NCBI RefSeq assembly: GCF_025717535.1
Contig: NZ_JAJIRO010000004.1
Span: 699,085 to 763,084 of the forward strand
From: Paucibacter sp. Y2R2-4
GTDB taxonomy: Bacteria; Pseudomonadota; Gammaproteobacteria; Burkholderiales; Burkholderiaceae_C
DNA: 64,000 nucleotides
Reading direction: 5' to 3'
The stretch's first letter is position 1. The number at the start of each line of letters is the position of its first letter. A model generated the notes under the pieces. The model was not told the DNA's origin and ran no database searches. It saw only the letters and a program-made list of their open reading frames with translations. This document shows, in pieces, positions 17,304 to 24,915 of the stretch. Position numbers and translations under genes: made by a program.

Positions 17304-18878
17304 ATGAATCCACTCGCTGGCATTGACGCCGCTTTTTTGCATCTGGAAACGGCCCAGATGCCCATGCATGTGGGCGCCCTGCATCTGCTGGAGTTGCCGG
17401 CCGACTATGCGGGCGACTTCCTAGAGCACTTGCGGGCGCATATCGCGGCACGGCTGCCGCTGGCGCCGGTCTTGCGCCGCAAGCTGGCCACCATGCCTTT
17501 GAATCTGGCCAACCCCAGTTGGGTGGAGGCCGAGCCCGATCTGCAAGAACACATCGTCGGCTACGACCTGCCGCCCGGCAGCGATATGGCCGCGCTAGAG
17601 CAGCAGGTCGGCCTGCTGCACACCGAGTTGCTGGACCGTGAGCGGCCGCTGTGGAAGTTCCATGTCTTCTACGGCCTGGAGCCCGGGCCCGAGGGCGAAC
17701 AGCGTTATGGCCTGTACACCCAGCTGCACCATGCGGCCGTGGACGGGCAGGCCGCCGTGGCCCTGGCCGGCATCTTGCTCGATAGCACGGCCAAACCGCG
17801 CAAACCCACGACGCGAGTAGCCGCAGCTGCGGCCGCCGACACAGCGAGCAGCGCCGTCGCAGCGGCCGAGATCGGCACCGTCGGCCTTTTGCGTTCGGCC
17901 CTAGCCCAGCAAATGGCGCAGACTTGGCAACTCGCCCGCGCCTTGCCTGGCGCCGCCGGCACGCTGAGCAGCATGGCCGCTCAAACCGCTGCCGATCTGG
18001 CCGGCGCTAAGTTGAAGGCTTGGTTGAGCAGTGAGCCCCAAGACAAGGAAGCCAGCGCACTGAGCCTGGCCCCGCGCACCCGGCTGAACCAGAGCGTCAG
18101 CGCCGAGCGCAGCTTCTCCACCATCAGCCTGCCCTTGCCGGTTTTGCACGATGTGCGGCGCAGGCATGGCGCCAGCCTGAACGATGCGCTGCTTTTCATC
18201 TGTGCCGGTGCGCTGCGGCGTTACTTCAGCAAGCATGGGCCGCTGCCGCGCAAGTCACTGGTGGCGGCGGTGCCGGTGTCTATGCGCGGCAGCGCGCGCA
18301 TGAGCAAGGCCAACACCCAGGCCACGATGAGCGTGGTCAGCCTGGGCACGCAGGTGGCGGACCCGCGCAAGCGCCTGGCCTATCTGCTCGAAGCTTCACA
18401 GACCATGAAGGGCGAACTGGAGCGCATCAAATCCTTGATGCCCAGCGACTACCCCTCACTGGGCGTGCCCTGGTTGATGCAGGCCGGCGCACAGCTCTAT
18501 GGGCGCGCCCATGTGGCCGAACGCCTACCGACGGTGGCAAATCTGGTGATCTCGAATGTGCCGGGGCCAGCGCAGCCGCTCTACCTGGCCGGCGCGCGGG
18601 TGCTGAGCATGTACCCGGCCTCCATCGTTGTGCATGGCCTGGGCCTGAACATCACCGTGCAAAGCTATGCCGATTCGCTCGACATCGGGCTGATGGCCTG
18701 CGCTCACGCACTGCCAGAAACGAATGAACTGGCCGCGCATCTGGAGGCGGCTTTCTTGGAGTTTCTGGCGCTGCCGGTGGCCAAGCCTGCATCCGGCCCA
18801 GCCAGCAAGAAGAACACAAGAAAGCCTCTGGCTAAGAAGGCACCGGCTTCTTCTACCCGAGCCCGCAGCAAAGGCTGA
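17304..18878 (+). CDS. Wax ester synthase / diacylglycerol acyltransferase (WS/DGAT family)
   Basis: 524 residues. The acyltransferase active-site motif HHxxxDG is present as HHAAVDG at residues 142-148. Other family marks are the N-terminal MNPLAGIDAAFLHLET and MHVGALHLLE, the PLW block (RERPLWKFHVFYGLE) and NDALLFICAGALRRYF. The enzyme joins fatty acyl-CoA to a fatty alcohol or diacylglycerol, making wax esters or triacylglycerol for storage. A lysine/serine-rich tail (SKKNTRKPLAKKAPASSTRA) may contact membrane or lipid-body surfaces. An Ala-rich insertion near residues 170-200 separates the two halves. Two alpha/beta hydrolases follow on the same strand, suggesting a lipid metabolism group. 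Confidence 0.93.
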   Translation: MNPLAGIDAAFLHLETAQMPMHVGALHLLELPADYAGDFLEHLRAHIAARLPLAPVLRRKLATMPLNLANPSWVEAEPDLQEHIVGYDLPPGSDMAALEQQVGLLHTELLDRERPLWKFHVFYGLEPGPEGEQRYGLYTQLHHAAVDGQAAVALAGILLDSTAKPRKPTTRVAAAAAADTASSAVAAAEIGTVGLLRSALAQQMAQTWQLARALPGAAGTLSSMAAQTAADLAGAKLKAWLSSEPQDKEASALSLAPRTRLNQSVSAERSFSTISLPLPVLHDVRRRHGASLNDALLFICAGALRRYFSKHGPLPRKSLVAAVPVSMRGSARMSKANTQATMSVVSLGTQVADPRKRLAYLLEASQTMKGELERIKSLMPSDYPSLGVPWLMQAGAQLYGRAHVAERLPTVANLVISNVPGPAQPLYLAGARVLSMYPASIVVHGLGLNITVQSYADSLDIGLMACAHALPETNELAAHLEAAFLEFLALPVAKPASGPASKKNTRKPLAKKAPASSTRARSKG

Positions 18879-18934
18879 TCGAGGCTCGCGACCACCCATG
18901 ACGCTTTGATCGTTTCAACACCCTTTGTTGACTC

Positions 18935-19810
18935 ATGCCCGCTCACTCTCCATCCCCTGCACCTCGCCCCAAAAGGGCCAAGGTCCCACGCAGCCCTAAG
19001 GCCGCGCCGACGACCGAAGAACCCGCATCAAGCCCTTCGCACAATGCTTGGCCGCATCTGGACCTGCGCCCGCCCAATGCCTTGTTGATGATGTTGGAAG
19101 GGCGAGCGCCCTGGGAGTTTGCGGCCCTGCTGGCCGCCTCACCCTGGCTGCGCAAGCTGCCGCCGGGCGATGGCCATCCGGTGGTGGTCTTTCCAGGTCT
19201 TGGCGCCAATGACCTGACGACGCAGCCGCTGCGACGCTTTTTGGACGACTTGGGCTACGACACCCATCCCTGGCACCAGGGCTTTAACTTCGGGCCTCGG
19301 CAAGGCGTGCTGGAGCAGTGCAACCGCGATGTGCAGGCCTTGTTCAAACGCCATGCGAAGCCGGTCAGCTTGGTGGGCTGGAGCCTGGGCGGCATCTACG
19401 CCCGCGAGTTGGCCAAGGAGCTGCCCGAGCATGTGCGCTGCGTCATCACCCTGGGCACGCCCTTCACCGGCCACCCGCGCGCGACCAATGCCTGGAAGTT
19501 CTTCGAACTGATGAATGGCCGCCATGTCGGGGACCCGGCCATGCTGGCGCAGATCCGTCAGGCACCGCCGGTGCCCACCACCTCCATCTATTCGCGCAGC
19601 GACGGCATCGTGTCCTGGCGCTGCAGCGTGATGGAACCCGGCCCGCAGCACGAGAACATCGAAGTGCACGCCAGCCATCTGGGTTTGGGCATGAACCCGC
19701 TGGCGCTCTATGCAATCGCTGACCGCTTGGCACAAGACCCGCAGGACTGGCAGGCCTTCGAGGCACAGGGCGCGCGGCGTTGGTTCTACCGCACCGGGCA
19801 GCCGGAATGA
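18935..19810 (+). CDS. Alpha/beta hydrolase, probable lipase or esterase
   Basis: 291 residues. The nucleophile elbow is GWSLGGIYA, preceded by a basic, proline-rich N-terminal extension (SPSPAPRPKRAKVPRS) with no signal peptide. HPVVVFPGLGAND supplies the oxyanion region, and the late HASHLGLGMNPLAL likely supplies the catalytic histidine. The protein resembles PGAP1/lipase-like hydrolases that act on acyl esters. It lies 56 bp downstream of the wax ester synthase gene, so acting on storage lipid is a reasonable guess, not shown by the sequence. Confidence 0.82.
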   Translation: MPAHSPSPAPRPKRAKVPRSPKAAPTTEEPASSPSHNAWPHLDLRPPNALLMMLEGRAPWEFAALLAASPWLRKLPPGDGHPVVVFPGLGANDLTTQPLRRFLDDLGYDTHPWHQGFNFGPRQGVLEQCNRDVQALFKRHAKPVSLVGWSLGGIYARELAKELPEHVRCVITLGTPFTGHPRATNAWKFFELMNGRHVGDPAMLAQIRQAPPVPTTSIYSRSDGIVSWRCSVMEPGPQHENIEVHASHLGLGMNPLALYAIADRLAQDPQDWQAFEAQGARRWFYRTGQPE

Positions 19811-19826
19811 ACAAGAAGAAGCGCTG

Positions 19827-20705
19827 ATGCAAATCTCCGCCAATGGCATCGCCATCGAAGTCGACGACCAAGGACCGCCCACGGCCGAGCCGCTGCTGAT
19901 GATCATGGGTCTGGGCATGCAGCTGACCGCCTGGCCCGAGGGCCTGGTGCAGCAGTTGCTGGCACAGGGCTTTCGCGTCATTCGCTTTGACAACCGCGAT
20001 GCCGGCTTGAGTCAGAGCTTCGACCAGCTGGGCGTGCCAAACATCGGCCTGGCCTCGGTGCAGCATCTCTTGCACCTGCCGGTGCGCAGCCCCTACAGCT
20101 TGGCCGAGATGGCCCGCGATGCGCTCGGCGTGTTGGATGCGCTGGGTTTGCAAAAAGCCCATGTCTGCGGCGCCTCCATGGGCGGCATGATTGCCCAACA
20201 TGTGGCCCTGTTGGCGCCGCAGCGTGTCAAAAGCCTGAGTCTGATCATGACCAACAGCGGCGCTCGCTCGGTGCCCGGTCCCTCGATGCGGGTGCGCAGC
20301 GCCTTGCTGAGCCGGCCGCCAAATCCCAGGGACTTCGCCGCCGTGGTGGAGCGCACCTACCAGTTGTTTCGCCTGATCGGCAGCCCCGCCTACCCCGCGC
20401 CTGAAGCCGAGCTGCGTGAGCGCATCAAGTCCTCCTTGCGGCGCAGCAACCGCCCCCGCGGCGTGCTGCGTCAACTGGCCGCCATCGCCGCCGACACGCA
20501 CCGCGCCGGCCAACTCAGCCGCATCAAAGCACCCACGATCATCATCCACGGCGAGGCCGACCCGCTGGTGCCCGTGCCCGCGGCCCACGATTTGGCGCGT
20601 CGCATTCCCGGCGCCCAGCTCGAACTGATCGCCGGCATGGGGCATGACTTGCCGGAAGAGCTGTGGGCGAGGATGGTGGCGGGCATCAGTCGCTTGGCCC
20701 GGTGA
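19827..20705 (+). CDS. Alpha/beta-fold hydrolase
   Basis: 292 residues from the ATG at 19827; the open frame runs further upstream but would overlap the previous gene by 100 bp, and the purine-rich AGAAGAAG just before this ATG is a fair ribosome binding site. Motifs: LLMIMGLGMQLTAWP (oxyanion region), RFDNRDAGLS, nucleophile elbow GASMGGMIAQ, acid in HGEADPLVP, and histidine in GMGHDLPEELW. This pattern is that of the broad carboxylesterase/dienelactone-type hydrolase family. It is only 16 bp after the preceding hydrolase gene, so the two are very likely cotranscribed with the acyltransferase gene. Confidence 0.85.
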   Translation: MQISANGIAIEVDDQGPPTAEPLLMIMGLGMQLTAWPEGLVQQLLAQGFRVIRFDNRDAGLSQSFDQLGVPNIGLASVQHLLHLPVRSPYSLAEMARDALGVLDALGLQKAHVCGASMGGMIAQHVALLAPQRVKSLSLIMTNSGARSVPGPSMRVRSALLSRPPNPRDFAAVVERTYQLFRLIGSPAYPAPEAELRERIKSSLRRSNRPRGVLRQLAAIAADTHRAGQLSRIKAPTIIIHGEADPLVPVPAAHDLARRIPGAQLELIAGMGHDLPEELWARMVAGISRLAR

Positions 20706-20733
20706 AGGGGACTACTAGCGCGCGTGCCTCTGG

Positions 20734-22482
20734 CTAACGCATCTCACGATAGCTGTATTGGCGCCGCGGTGCGTCGCACTGGTAGGGCCTGACCTTGGCA
20801 TCTGGCGCTATTCGCTCGCATTCAGCCAACCATTCCCGCGTGCGCGGCAGATTGAACTCGCGCAAGCGCTGCACCACATAACGCGCACGATCAGCGTCAC
20901 CGCTGACCACCAAGGAATTGGCCCAGGCGATCAGGGTCGATTCATCGCTGACATTGTGTGCGCTACGCCGGGCTGCATCCAAAGCCTCAGGACCGGGCAG
21001 CAAAAACGTCGACGCCGCGTAATCAGCCTGGTGCGAGAAAAAGATCGAGCGCTGCTGCGCTTGCGTGATGCGGTCCAACAAGCTCATGCCATTGGGCGGC
21101 TGCACCGTGATGGCCACCACGCGCAAATAGTCAAAGAACACCAGGACGCTGAGCGCCACCATCAAGAAGCCCAAGAGCGGCAAGGGACGAGTCCGCGCCG
21201 GTTTGCGCTCTGCACTCTCTGGACTTGGCGAGGGCGGCGCCAAGGCCATGCCAAAGGCGAAAGCGGCTGGCAAAAGGAAATAGGCATACCAAAGCTGAAA
21301 CTCGAGCAAGCCTTGCAACAAGATCAAACACACCAACATCAGCGCCGCATGCCGAAGCAGGGCCTCACTCGGTGCTGTTTCATTGCGCCCAAGTTGGAAT
21401 GCTCGCTTCAATGCCGCTGCCAGCAATCCCAGCACCAGAAGGCCCGCCGGCCAGCCCAACTCCACCAAGATCTGCATGAGCAAGTTGTGGGTGTGATCTA
21501 CAAAAGAATTGGGCCGCCCCGGCATGGGTGTCATGGTCAAAGCAAAGTTGAATTCGCCCCAACCCACACCGGTCCAAGGATGCTGCTTGAGCAACTCCCA
21601 GGCACAAGCCAGATATTGCAGCCGTTTCGGTGAACTGGCGCCCTCGGCCAGACGCGAGGCCGCGCTGAACTGATGTTCACCGAGCTGCGACCACAAAGAC
21701 ATGGCGGCCCAGCCCAGGCCCAGCATCAAAGGCGTCATCAAGACCGCCAGCCGCGTCGGTCGGCTGATACAACGATCCAACAAGACCCACAGCAGCAAAA
21801 CGCCCAGCATCGCCATGCCTCCGCGCGAGGCACTCAACACCAAGCCAAAAACCAGTACCAGCAACACAGCCGGCAACAACCAGATCGCTGACGAGCGGCG
21901 CTGGGTCACCAAGGCCCTTTGCTCCGCCAGATACACCGCCGCAACGCAGGCCCAGATCAGGCTCGAAGCCAGATGATTGGGTTGACGCAAATTACCGAGG
22001 GCCCGGCCCGGAATGTCGCTCCGTGCAATCCAGACCTCGCCGGCCCAATCCGGCGCAAATACCTGGACCACGCTGACCACGGCGCCCATCAGGCCAGCCC
22101 ACAACAAGCCCCAGCACAGCGCCTTGAACCCAGCTTGTCGAGGCCCACTTCCAAGTCCTTGACCCAACATCAAGAGCAGCAAGGCAGCGCCTAGCAAGCC
22201 GCTGTAGGACAGCAGCAGGGACATCGGCAAGCCGGCCCAGAAGTAAGACACCCAAGCGGCGGCCAGCAGCAAAAGCAAAGCCCAAACAGCCGGGCCAGTA
22301 CGCCAATTCACCGGCGTGGCGCCCATCGTCAGCAAGACCAGCCCCCAGCCCGCCAAGGCCGCCAGCTGATTCAAGGTGGCCGAGCTGGACACCAAATTGA
22401 CAGCCAGATTGGGCGCAATTACGCAAGCCAGCAGCATGGCCAGCCATTGAGTATTGCGAAGGTGGGAATCCGAGATCTGCAT
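20734..22482 (-). CDS. O-antigen ligase / pilin O-oligosaccharyltransferase-like membrane protein (PglL/WaaL superfamily)
   Basis: About 582 residues from the ATG at 22482; the frame extends to 22605, but the longer N-terminus is Pro/Arg-rich and unlike the family. Roughly ten to twelve hydrophobic helices fill the first 440 residues. The periplasmic-loop motif DHTHNLLMQILVELGWPAG is typical of Wzy_C ligases, and the soluble C-terminal part fits PglL-type enzymes that move lipid-linked glycans onto proteins. It lies directly downstream of three pilin genes on the same strand, so pilin glycosylation is the most likely role. A WaaL-type role in lipopolysaccharide cannot be excluded. A strong terminator separates it from the nearest pilin gene. 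Confidence 0.8.
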   Translation of the reverse strand: MQISDSHLRNTQWLAMLLACVIAPNLAVNLVSSSATLNQLAALAGWGLVLLTMGATPVNWRTGPAVWALLLLLAAAWVSYFWAGLPMSLLLSYSGLLGAALLLLMLGQGLGSGPRQAGFKALCWGLLWAGLMGAVVSVVQVFAPDWAGEVWIARSDIPGRALGNLRQPNHLASSLIWACVAAVYLAEQRALVTQRRSSAIWLLPAVLLVLVFGLVLSASRGGMAMLGVLLLWVLLDRCISRPTRLAVLMTPLMLGLGWAAMSLWSQLGEHQFSAASRLAEGASSPKRLQYLACAWELLKQHPWTGVGWGEFNFALTMTPMPGRPNSFVDHTHNLLMQILVELGWPAGLLVLGLLAAALKRAFQLGRNETAPSEALLRHAALMLVCLILLQGLLEFQLWYAYFLLPAAFAFGMALAPPSPSPESAERKPARTRPLPLLGFLMVALSVLVFFDYLRVVAITVQPPNGMSLLDRITQAQQRSIFFSHQADYAASTFLLPGPEALDAARRSAHNVSDESTLIAWANSLVVSGDADRARYVVQRLREFNLPRTREWLAECERIAPDAKVRPYQCDAPRRQYSYREMR

Positions 22483-22590
22483 CGATTGAAGTCTTGGCGG
22501 CGGCGACCAAGGTCCGGCGCCCATGCTGTGGTCCGTGAGCCTTGGTCGCCAGGGCGAGGCAAAGGCAGCGTCAAGGGTAAAGCGCCGGCG

Positions 22591-22620
22591 AAAAAAAAGC
22601 GCCACTGGGGCGCTTTCTTT
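22591..22620 (-). terminator. Rho-independent terminator after pilin gene 1
   Basis: Read leftward: stem AAAGCGCC/GGCGCTTT with a short loop, followed by eight U residues (the A-run at 22591-22598 on the plus strand). It ends the transcript of the pilin gene at 22667-23104. Confidence 0.9.
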
Positions 22621-22666
22621 TGAAACCGACCCGGCCGCCAGACAAGGCGCCCAGGTCAGCTCATCA

Positions 22667-23104
22667 TCAGATCTTCGGACGGAACTTGGAGTCGACGGTA
22701 CCGCCGATGGTCCAGATCACGCCCTTGTCGGTGCAAGCACCGCCGTAGATGACGGTCTGGCCTGCGTCCACACCACCGTTGGCCGCACCACCGGCGATCG
22801 CCTTCATGGTGATGGTGATGTTCTTGTTGGCCACGGTCACGTCGGACACGTATTCGCTGGTGATGGTGTTGCCAGCAGGCAGACCCAGGGAGGCGTTATT
22901 GGCCGTATCGAAAGTGCCGTCGCTGCAAGCGACGCCCATGCCGGTCAAGGCTGCACCGGCCACGCTGGTGGCGCCAGCCATCTTGGCTTTGGTGGTGTAG
23001 TCTTTGTAGGCCGGCAGAGCCACGGCAGCCAAGATACCGATGATGGCCACGACGATCATCAGTTCGATCAGGGTGAAACCTTGTTGGACGCGCTTCATGT
23101 TCAT
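22667..23104 (-). CDS. pilA: Type IVa major pilin, copy 1
   Basis: 145 residues from the ATG at 23104, which has AGGAG at the right distance; the frame opens further upstream but the prepilin leader fixes the start. Leader MNMKRVQQG, PilD cleavage before [20 protein letters not shown], with the essential glutamate at mature position 5. The C-terminal part has two cysteines (VACSDG and GGACTDKG) that would form the D-region disulfide loop. It assembles into type IV pili for twitching, attachment or DNA uptake. It differs from copies 2 and 3 at about 8-10 positions. It has its own sigma-54 promoter and terminator. Confidence 0.96.
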   Translation of the reverse strand: MNMKRVQQGFTLIELMIVVAIIGILAAVALPAYKDYTTKAKMAGATSVAGAALTGMGVACSDGTFDTANNASLGLPAGNTITSEYVSDVTVANKNITITMKAIAGGAANGGVDAGQTVIYGGACTDKGVIWTIGGTVDSKFRPKI

Positions 23105-23155
23105 GACGATTGCTCCTGGGGAGGGGTGTTGAGAGGTAGAGACACCCCCCCTGAA

Positions 23156-23171
23156 TGCAGGGGTCGTGCCA
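23156..23171 (-). promoter_or_regulatory. Sigma-54 promoter of pilin copy 1
   Basis: On the minus strand TGGCACG-ACCC-CTGCA matches the RpoN -24/-12 pattern TGGCACG-N4-TTGCA with one change. It lies about 52 bp before the pilin start codon. Pilin genes in other proteobacteria are commonly RpoN-dependent through PilS/PilR. Confidence 0.85.
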
Positions 23172-23230
23172 GCTATTTGGGCGCCTTTTTTCGTGAGCTT
23201 TGTCACGATAAGGACTCTGCCAAGTCAATC

Positions 23231-23300
23231 GAGCTGACAAATTTCGTCAGCTCGACTGGCGCAAATGGGTGATACCTCCCGCAAAGTGACCATATTTGTC
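23231..23300 (-). promoter_or_regulatory. Candidate PilR upstream activating sites of pilin copy 1
   Basis: Two TGAC-N7-GTC dyads lie 60-130 bp upstream of the sigma-54 promoter: GAGCTGAC-AAATTTC-GTCAGCTC (23231-23253, perfect 8-bp arms) and TGAC-CATATTT-GTC (23287-23300). The same pattern recurs before the other two pilin genes, which supports an enhancer for an RpoN activator. Assignment to PilR is inference. Confidence 0.6.
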
Positions 23301-23387
23301 GGCCGCTTGACCCTCGTGCACGGCCTTGTCTGCCGAGTTCAAGTGATCGAACCTTGAAAGATCCTGTGGCAGAGGATCGCTGGGCCG

Positions 23388-23420
23388 AAAAAAAAGCGCC
23401 CAAGGGGCGCTTTCTTCTTC
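23388..23420 (-). terminator. Rho-independent terminator after pilin gene 2
   Basis: Leftward reading gives AAAGCGCCC/GGGGCGCTTT around a short loop, followed by a U-run (plus-strand A-run GAAAAAAAA). It separates pilin copy 2 from the regulatory region of copy 1. Confidence 0.9.
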
Positions 23421-23464
23421 AGCACAGAGTCGCCGCCTGATGGCCGCGCGCGCTCAGGCTGAAC

Positions 23465-23902
23465 TTAGAGCTTCGGACGGAACTTCGAGTCCACCGAACC
23501 ACTGATGGTCCAGATCACACCCTTGGCGGTGCAAGCACCGCCGTAGATGATGGTCTGACCGGCATCGACACCGCCGTTGGCGGCGCCACCGGCAATCGCC
23601 TTCATGGTGATGGTGATGTTCTTATTGGCCACGGTCACGTCAGACACGTACTCGCTGGTGATGGTGTTGCCAGCCGGCAAGCCCAGAGAAGCATTGTTCG
23701 CGGTATCGAAGGAGCCATCACTGCAGGCGATGCCCATGCCGGTCAAGGCAGCACCGGCCACGCTGGTGGCTCCAGCCATCTTGGCCTTGGTGGTGTAGTC
23801 CTTGTAGGCCGGCAGAGCCACAGCAGCCAAGATGCCAATGATGGCGACGACGATCATCAATTCGATCAGGGTGAAACCTTGTTGAGCACGCTTCAGGGAC
23901 AT
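23465..23902 (-). CDS. Type IVa major pilin, copy 2
   Basis: 145 residues, leader MSLKRAQQG then [20 protein letters not shown] with Glu5. Two cysteines in the same places as in copy 1. It differs from copy 1 at ten positions, including V/I exchanges and CTAKG in place of CTDKG in the disulfide loop. The start at 23902 is fixed by the short prepilin leader; AAGG precedes it. Own sigma-54 promoter, own terminator, so it can be expressed independently of its neighbours. Which of the three is the main pilin cannot be told from sequence. Confidence 0.95.
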   Translation of the reverse strand: MSLKRAQQGFTLIELMIVVAIIGILAAVALPAYKDYTTKAKMAGATSVAGAALTGMGIACSDGSFDTANNASLGLPAGNTITSEYVSDVTVANKNITITMKAIAGGAANGGVDAGQTIIYGGACTAKGVIWTISGSVDSKFRPKL

Positions 23903-23943
23903 AGAAACCTTCGCTACCGAGTTGTATTGGAAACACTTCTTTA

Positions 23944-23959
23944 CGCAGGGTGCGTGCCA
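23944..23959 (-). promoter_or_regulatory. Sigma-54 promoter of pilin copy 2
   Basis: Minus-strand TGGCACG-CACC-CTGCG matches the RpoN -24/-12 consensus, with the GG and GC dinucleotides at the standard spacing, about 42 bp before the start codon. Confidence 0.82.
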
Positions 23960-24020
23960 GCAAAGCGAGCGTCTTCACTTGTGCGCTTTGTCACGCCTAG
24001 GTCCCTGGCAGGCAGACGCG

Positions 24021-24087
24021 ACTGACAAATTTGGTCAGTTTGCTGGACGGAAAACGGCCCAGGGCTTTCAAAGTGACCAAATTTGCC
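24021..24087 (-). promoter_or_regulatory. Candidate PilR upstream activating sites of pilin copy 2
   Basis: ACTGAC-AAATTTG-GTCAGT (24021-24039, perfect 6-bp arms) and the half-conserved TGACCAAATTTGCC (24074-24087) repeat the arrangement seen before copy 1, including the roughly 50-bp spacing between the two sites. Confidence 0.6.
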
Positions 24088-24132
24088 CTGGGCTTGGTGG
24101 AGCGATGGCTGGCACATGAAAAGTTCTGGCAA

Positions 24133-24160
24133 AGAAAAAGCGCCCTCGCTGGGCGCTTAA
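24133..24160 (-). terminator. Rho-independent terminator after pilin gene 3
   Basis: Leftward: AAGCGCCC-loop-GGGCGCTT with a following U-rich tract (plus-strand AAAGAAAAAG). Confidence 0.88.
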
Positions 24161-24209
24161 TTTGCAAGCCAAGCCGAGCGCCGGGTCAAGCGCTCAACTC
24201 AGATCAAGA

Positions 24210-24647
24210 TCAGAGCTTCGGACGGAACTTGGAGTCCACCGTGCCACTGATGGTCCAGACCACACCTTTGTCGGTGCAATCGCCCCCGTAGATGACGGTT
24301 TGGCCTGCATCGACGCCGCCATTGGCTGCGCCACCTGCGATCTGCTTCATGGTGATGGTGATGTTCTTGTTGGCTACGGTCACGTCGGACACGTATTCGC
24401 TGGTGATCGTGTTGCCAGCGGGCAGACCCAGGGAGGCGTTATTGGCCGTGTCAAAGGACCCATCGCTGCAAGCCACGCCCATGCCCGTTAGAGCCGAGCC
24501 AGCCACACTGGTGGCGCCGGCCATCTTGGCCTTGGTGGTGTAGTCCTTGTAGGCCGGCAGAGCAACGGCAGCCAAAATGCCGATGATGGCCACAACAATC
24601 ATCAGTTCGATCAAGGTAAAGCCTTGTTGAGCGCGCTTCATATTCAT
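24210..24647 (-). CDS. Type IVa major pilin, copy 3
   Basis: 145 residues, leader MNMKRAQQG followed by [20 protein letters not shown]. It is the outermost of the three tandem copies and differs from copy 1 at eight sites, for example GSALTG for GAALTG, TMKQIAG for TMKAIAG and [11 protein letters not shown] in the disulfide loop. The N-terminal assembly helix is identical in all three; changes cluster in the exposed globular part. A ribosome binding site (AGGAG) precedes the ATG at 24647. Own sigma-54 promoter and terminator. Confidence 0.95.
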   Translation of the reverse strand: MNMKRAQQGFTLIELMIVVAIIGILAAVALPAYKDYTTKAKMAGATSVAGSALTGMGVACSDGSFDTANNASLGLPAGNTITSEYVSDVTVANKNITITMKQIAGGAANGGVDAGQTVIYGGDCTDKGVVWTISGTVDSKFRPKL

Positions 24648-24697
24648 GACGAAAGCTCCTGAAGAGAGGTGTTAAGGGGAAGAGGCAACACCCTTGA

Positions 24698-24713
24698 CGC
24701 ATCAGCCATGCCA
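24698..24713 (-). promoter_or_regulatory. Sigma-54 promoter of pilin copy 3
   Basis: Minus-strand TGGCATG-GCTG-ATGCG keeps the critical GG and GC of RpoN promoters at the correct spacing but is a weaker match than the other two (TGGCATG for TGGCACG, ATGC for TTGC), so copy 3 may be less strongly transcribed. Confidence 0.75.
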
Positions 24714-24766
24714 AGCTTTGAAACGTGAAATACCGCACAGTTCCTTGCACTGACCCGCCCGGACGC

Positions 24767-24830
24767 AGACAAATCTTGTCGCAATGACGAAAAAAATTGG
24801 CAATCCTGGCGCCAGGGTGACAAGTTTTTA
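24767..24830 (-). promoter_or_regulatory. Candidate PilR upstream sites of pilin copy 3
   Basis: AGAC-AAATCTT-GTC (24767-24780) and a half-site TGACAAGTTTTTA (from 24818) are degenerate versions of the paired dyads before copies 1 and 2. Confidence 0.45.
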
Positions 24831-24858
24831 CCGCGGCGTTCCAGACCAACTCGGCCAT

Positions 24859-24885
24859 GAAAAAAGCGCCGCAATGCGGCGCCTT
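24859..24885 (-). terminator. Rho-independent terminator after the MBL-fold hydrolase gene
   Basis: Leftward: GGCGCCGC-ATT-GCGGCGCT followed by six U residues. It ends the transcript of the gene at 24916-25689. Confidence 0.88.
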
Positions 24886-24915
24886 AGGCAAGGGCAGACG
24901 CGCTAAGAAGTACGC

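Noticed and set aside
15265..17451. A 728-codon antisense frame over binding-protein 6 and the following gap
   Set aside because: Same GC-driven shadow; it crosses the non-coding gap and the start of the acyltransferase gene, and shows no recognisable motif.
20471..20686. Possible small antisense gene in the second hydrolase
   Set aside because: It lies wholly inside a well-supported hydrolase gene and resembles a GC shadow.
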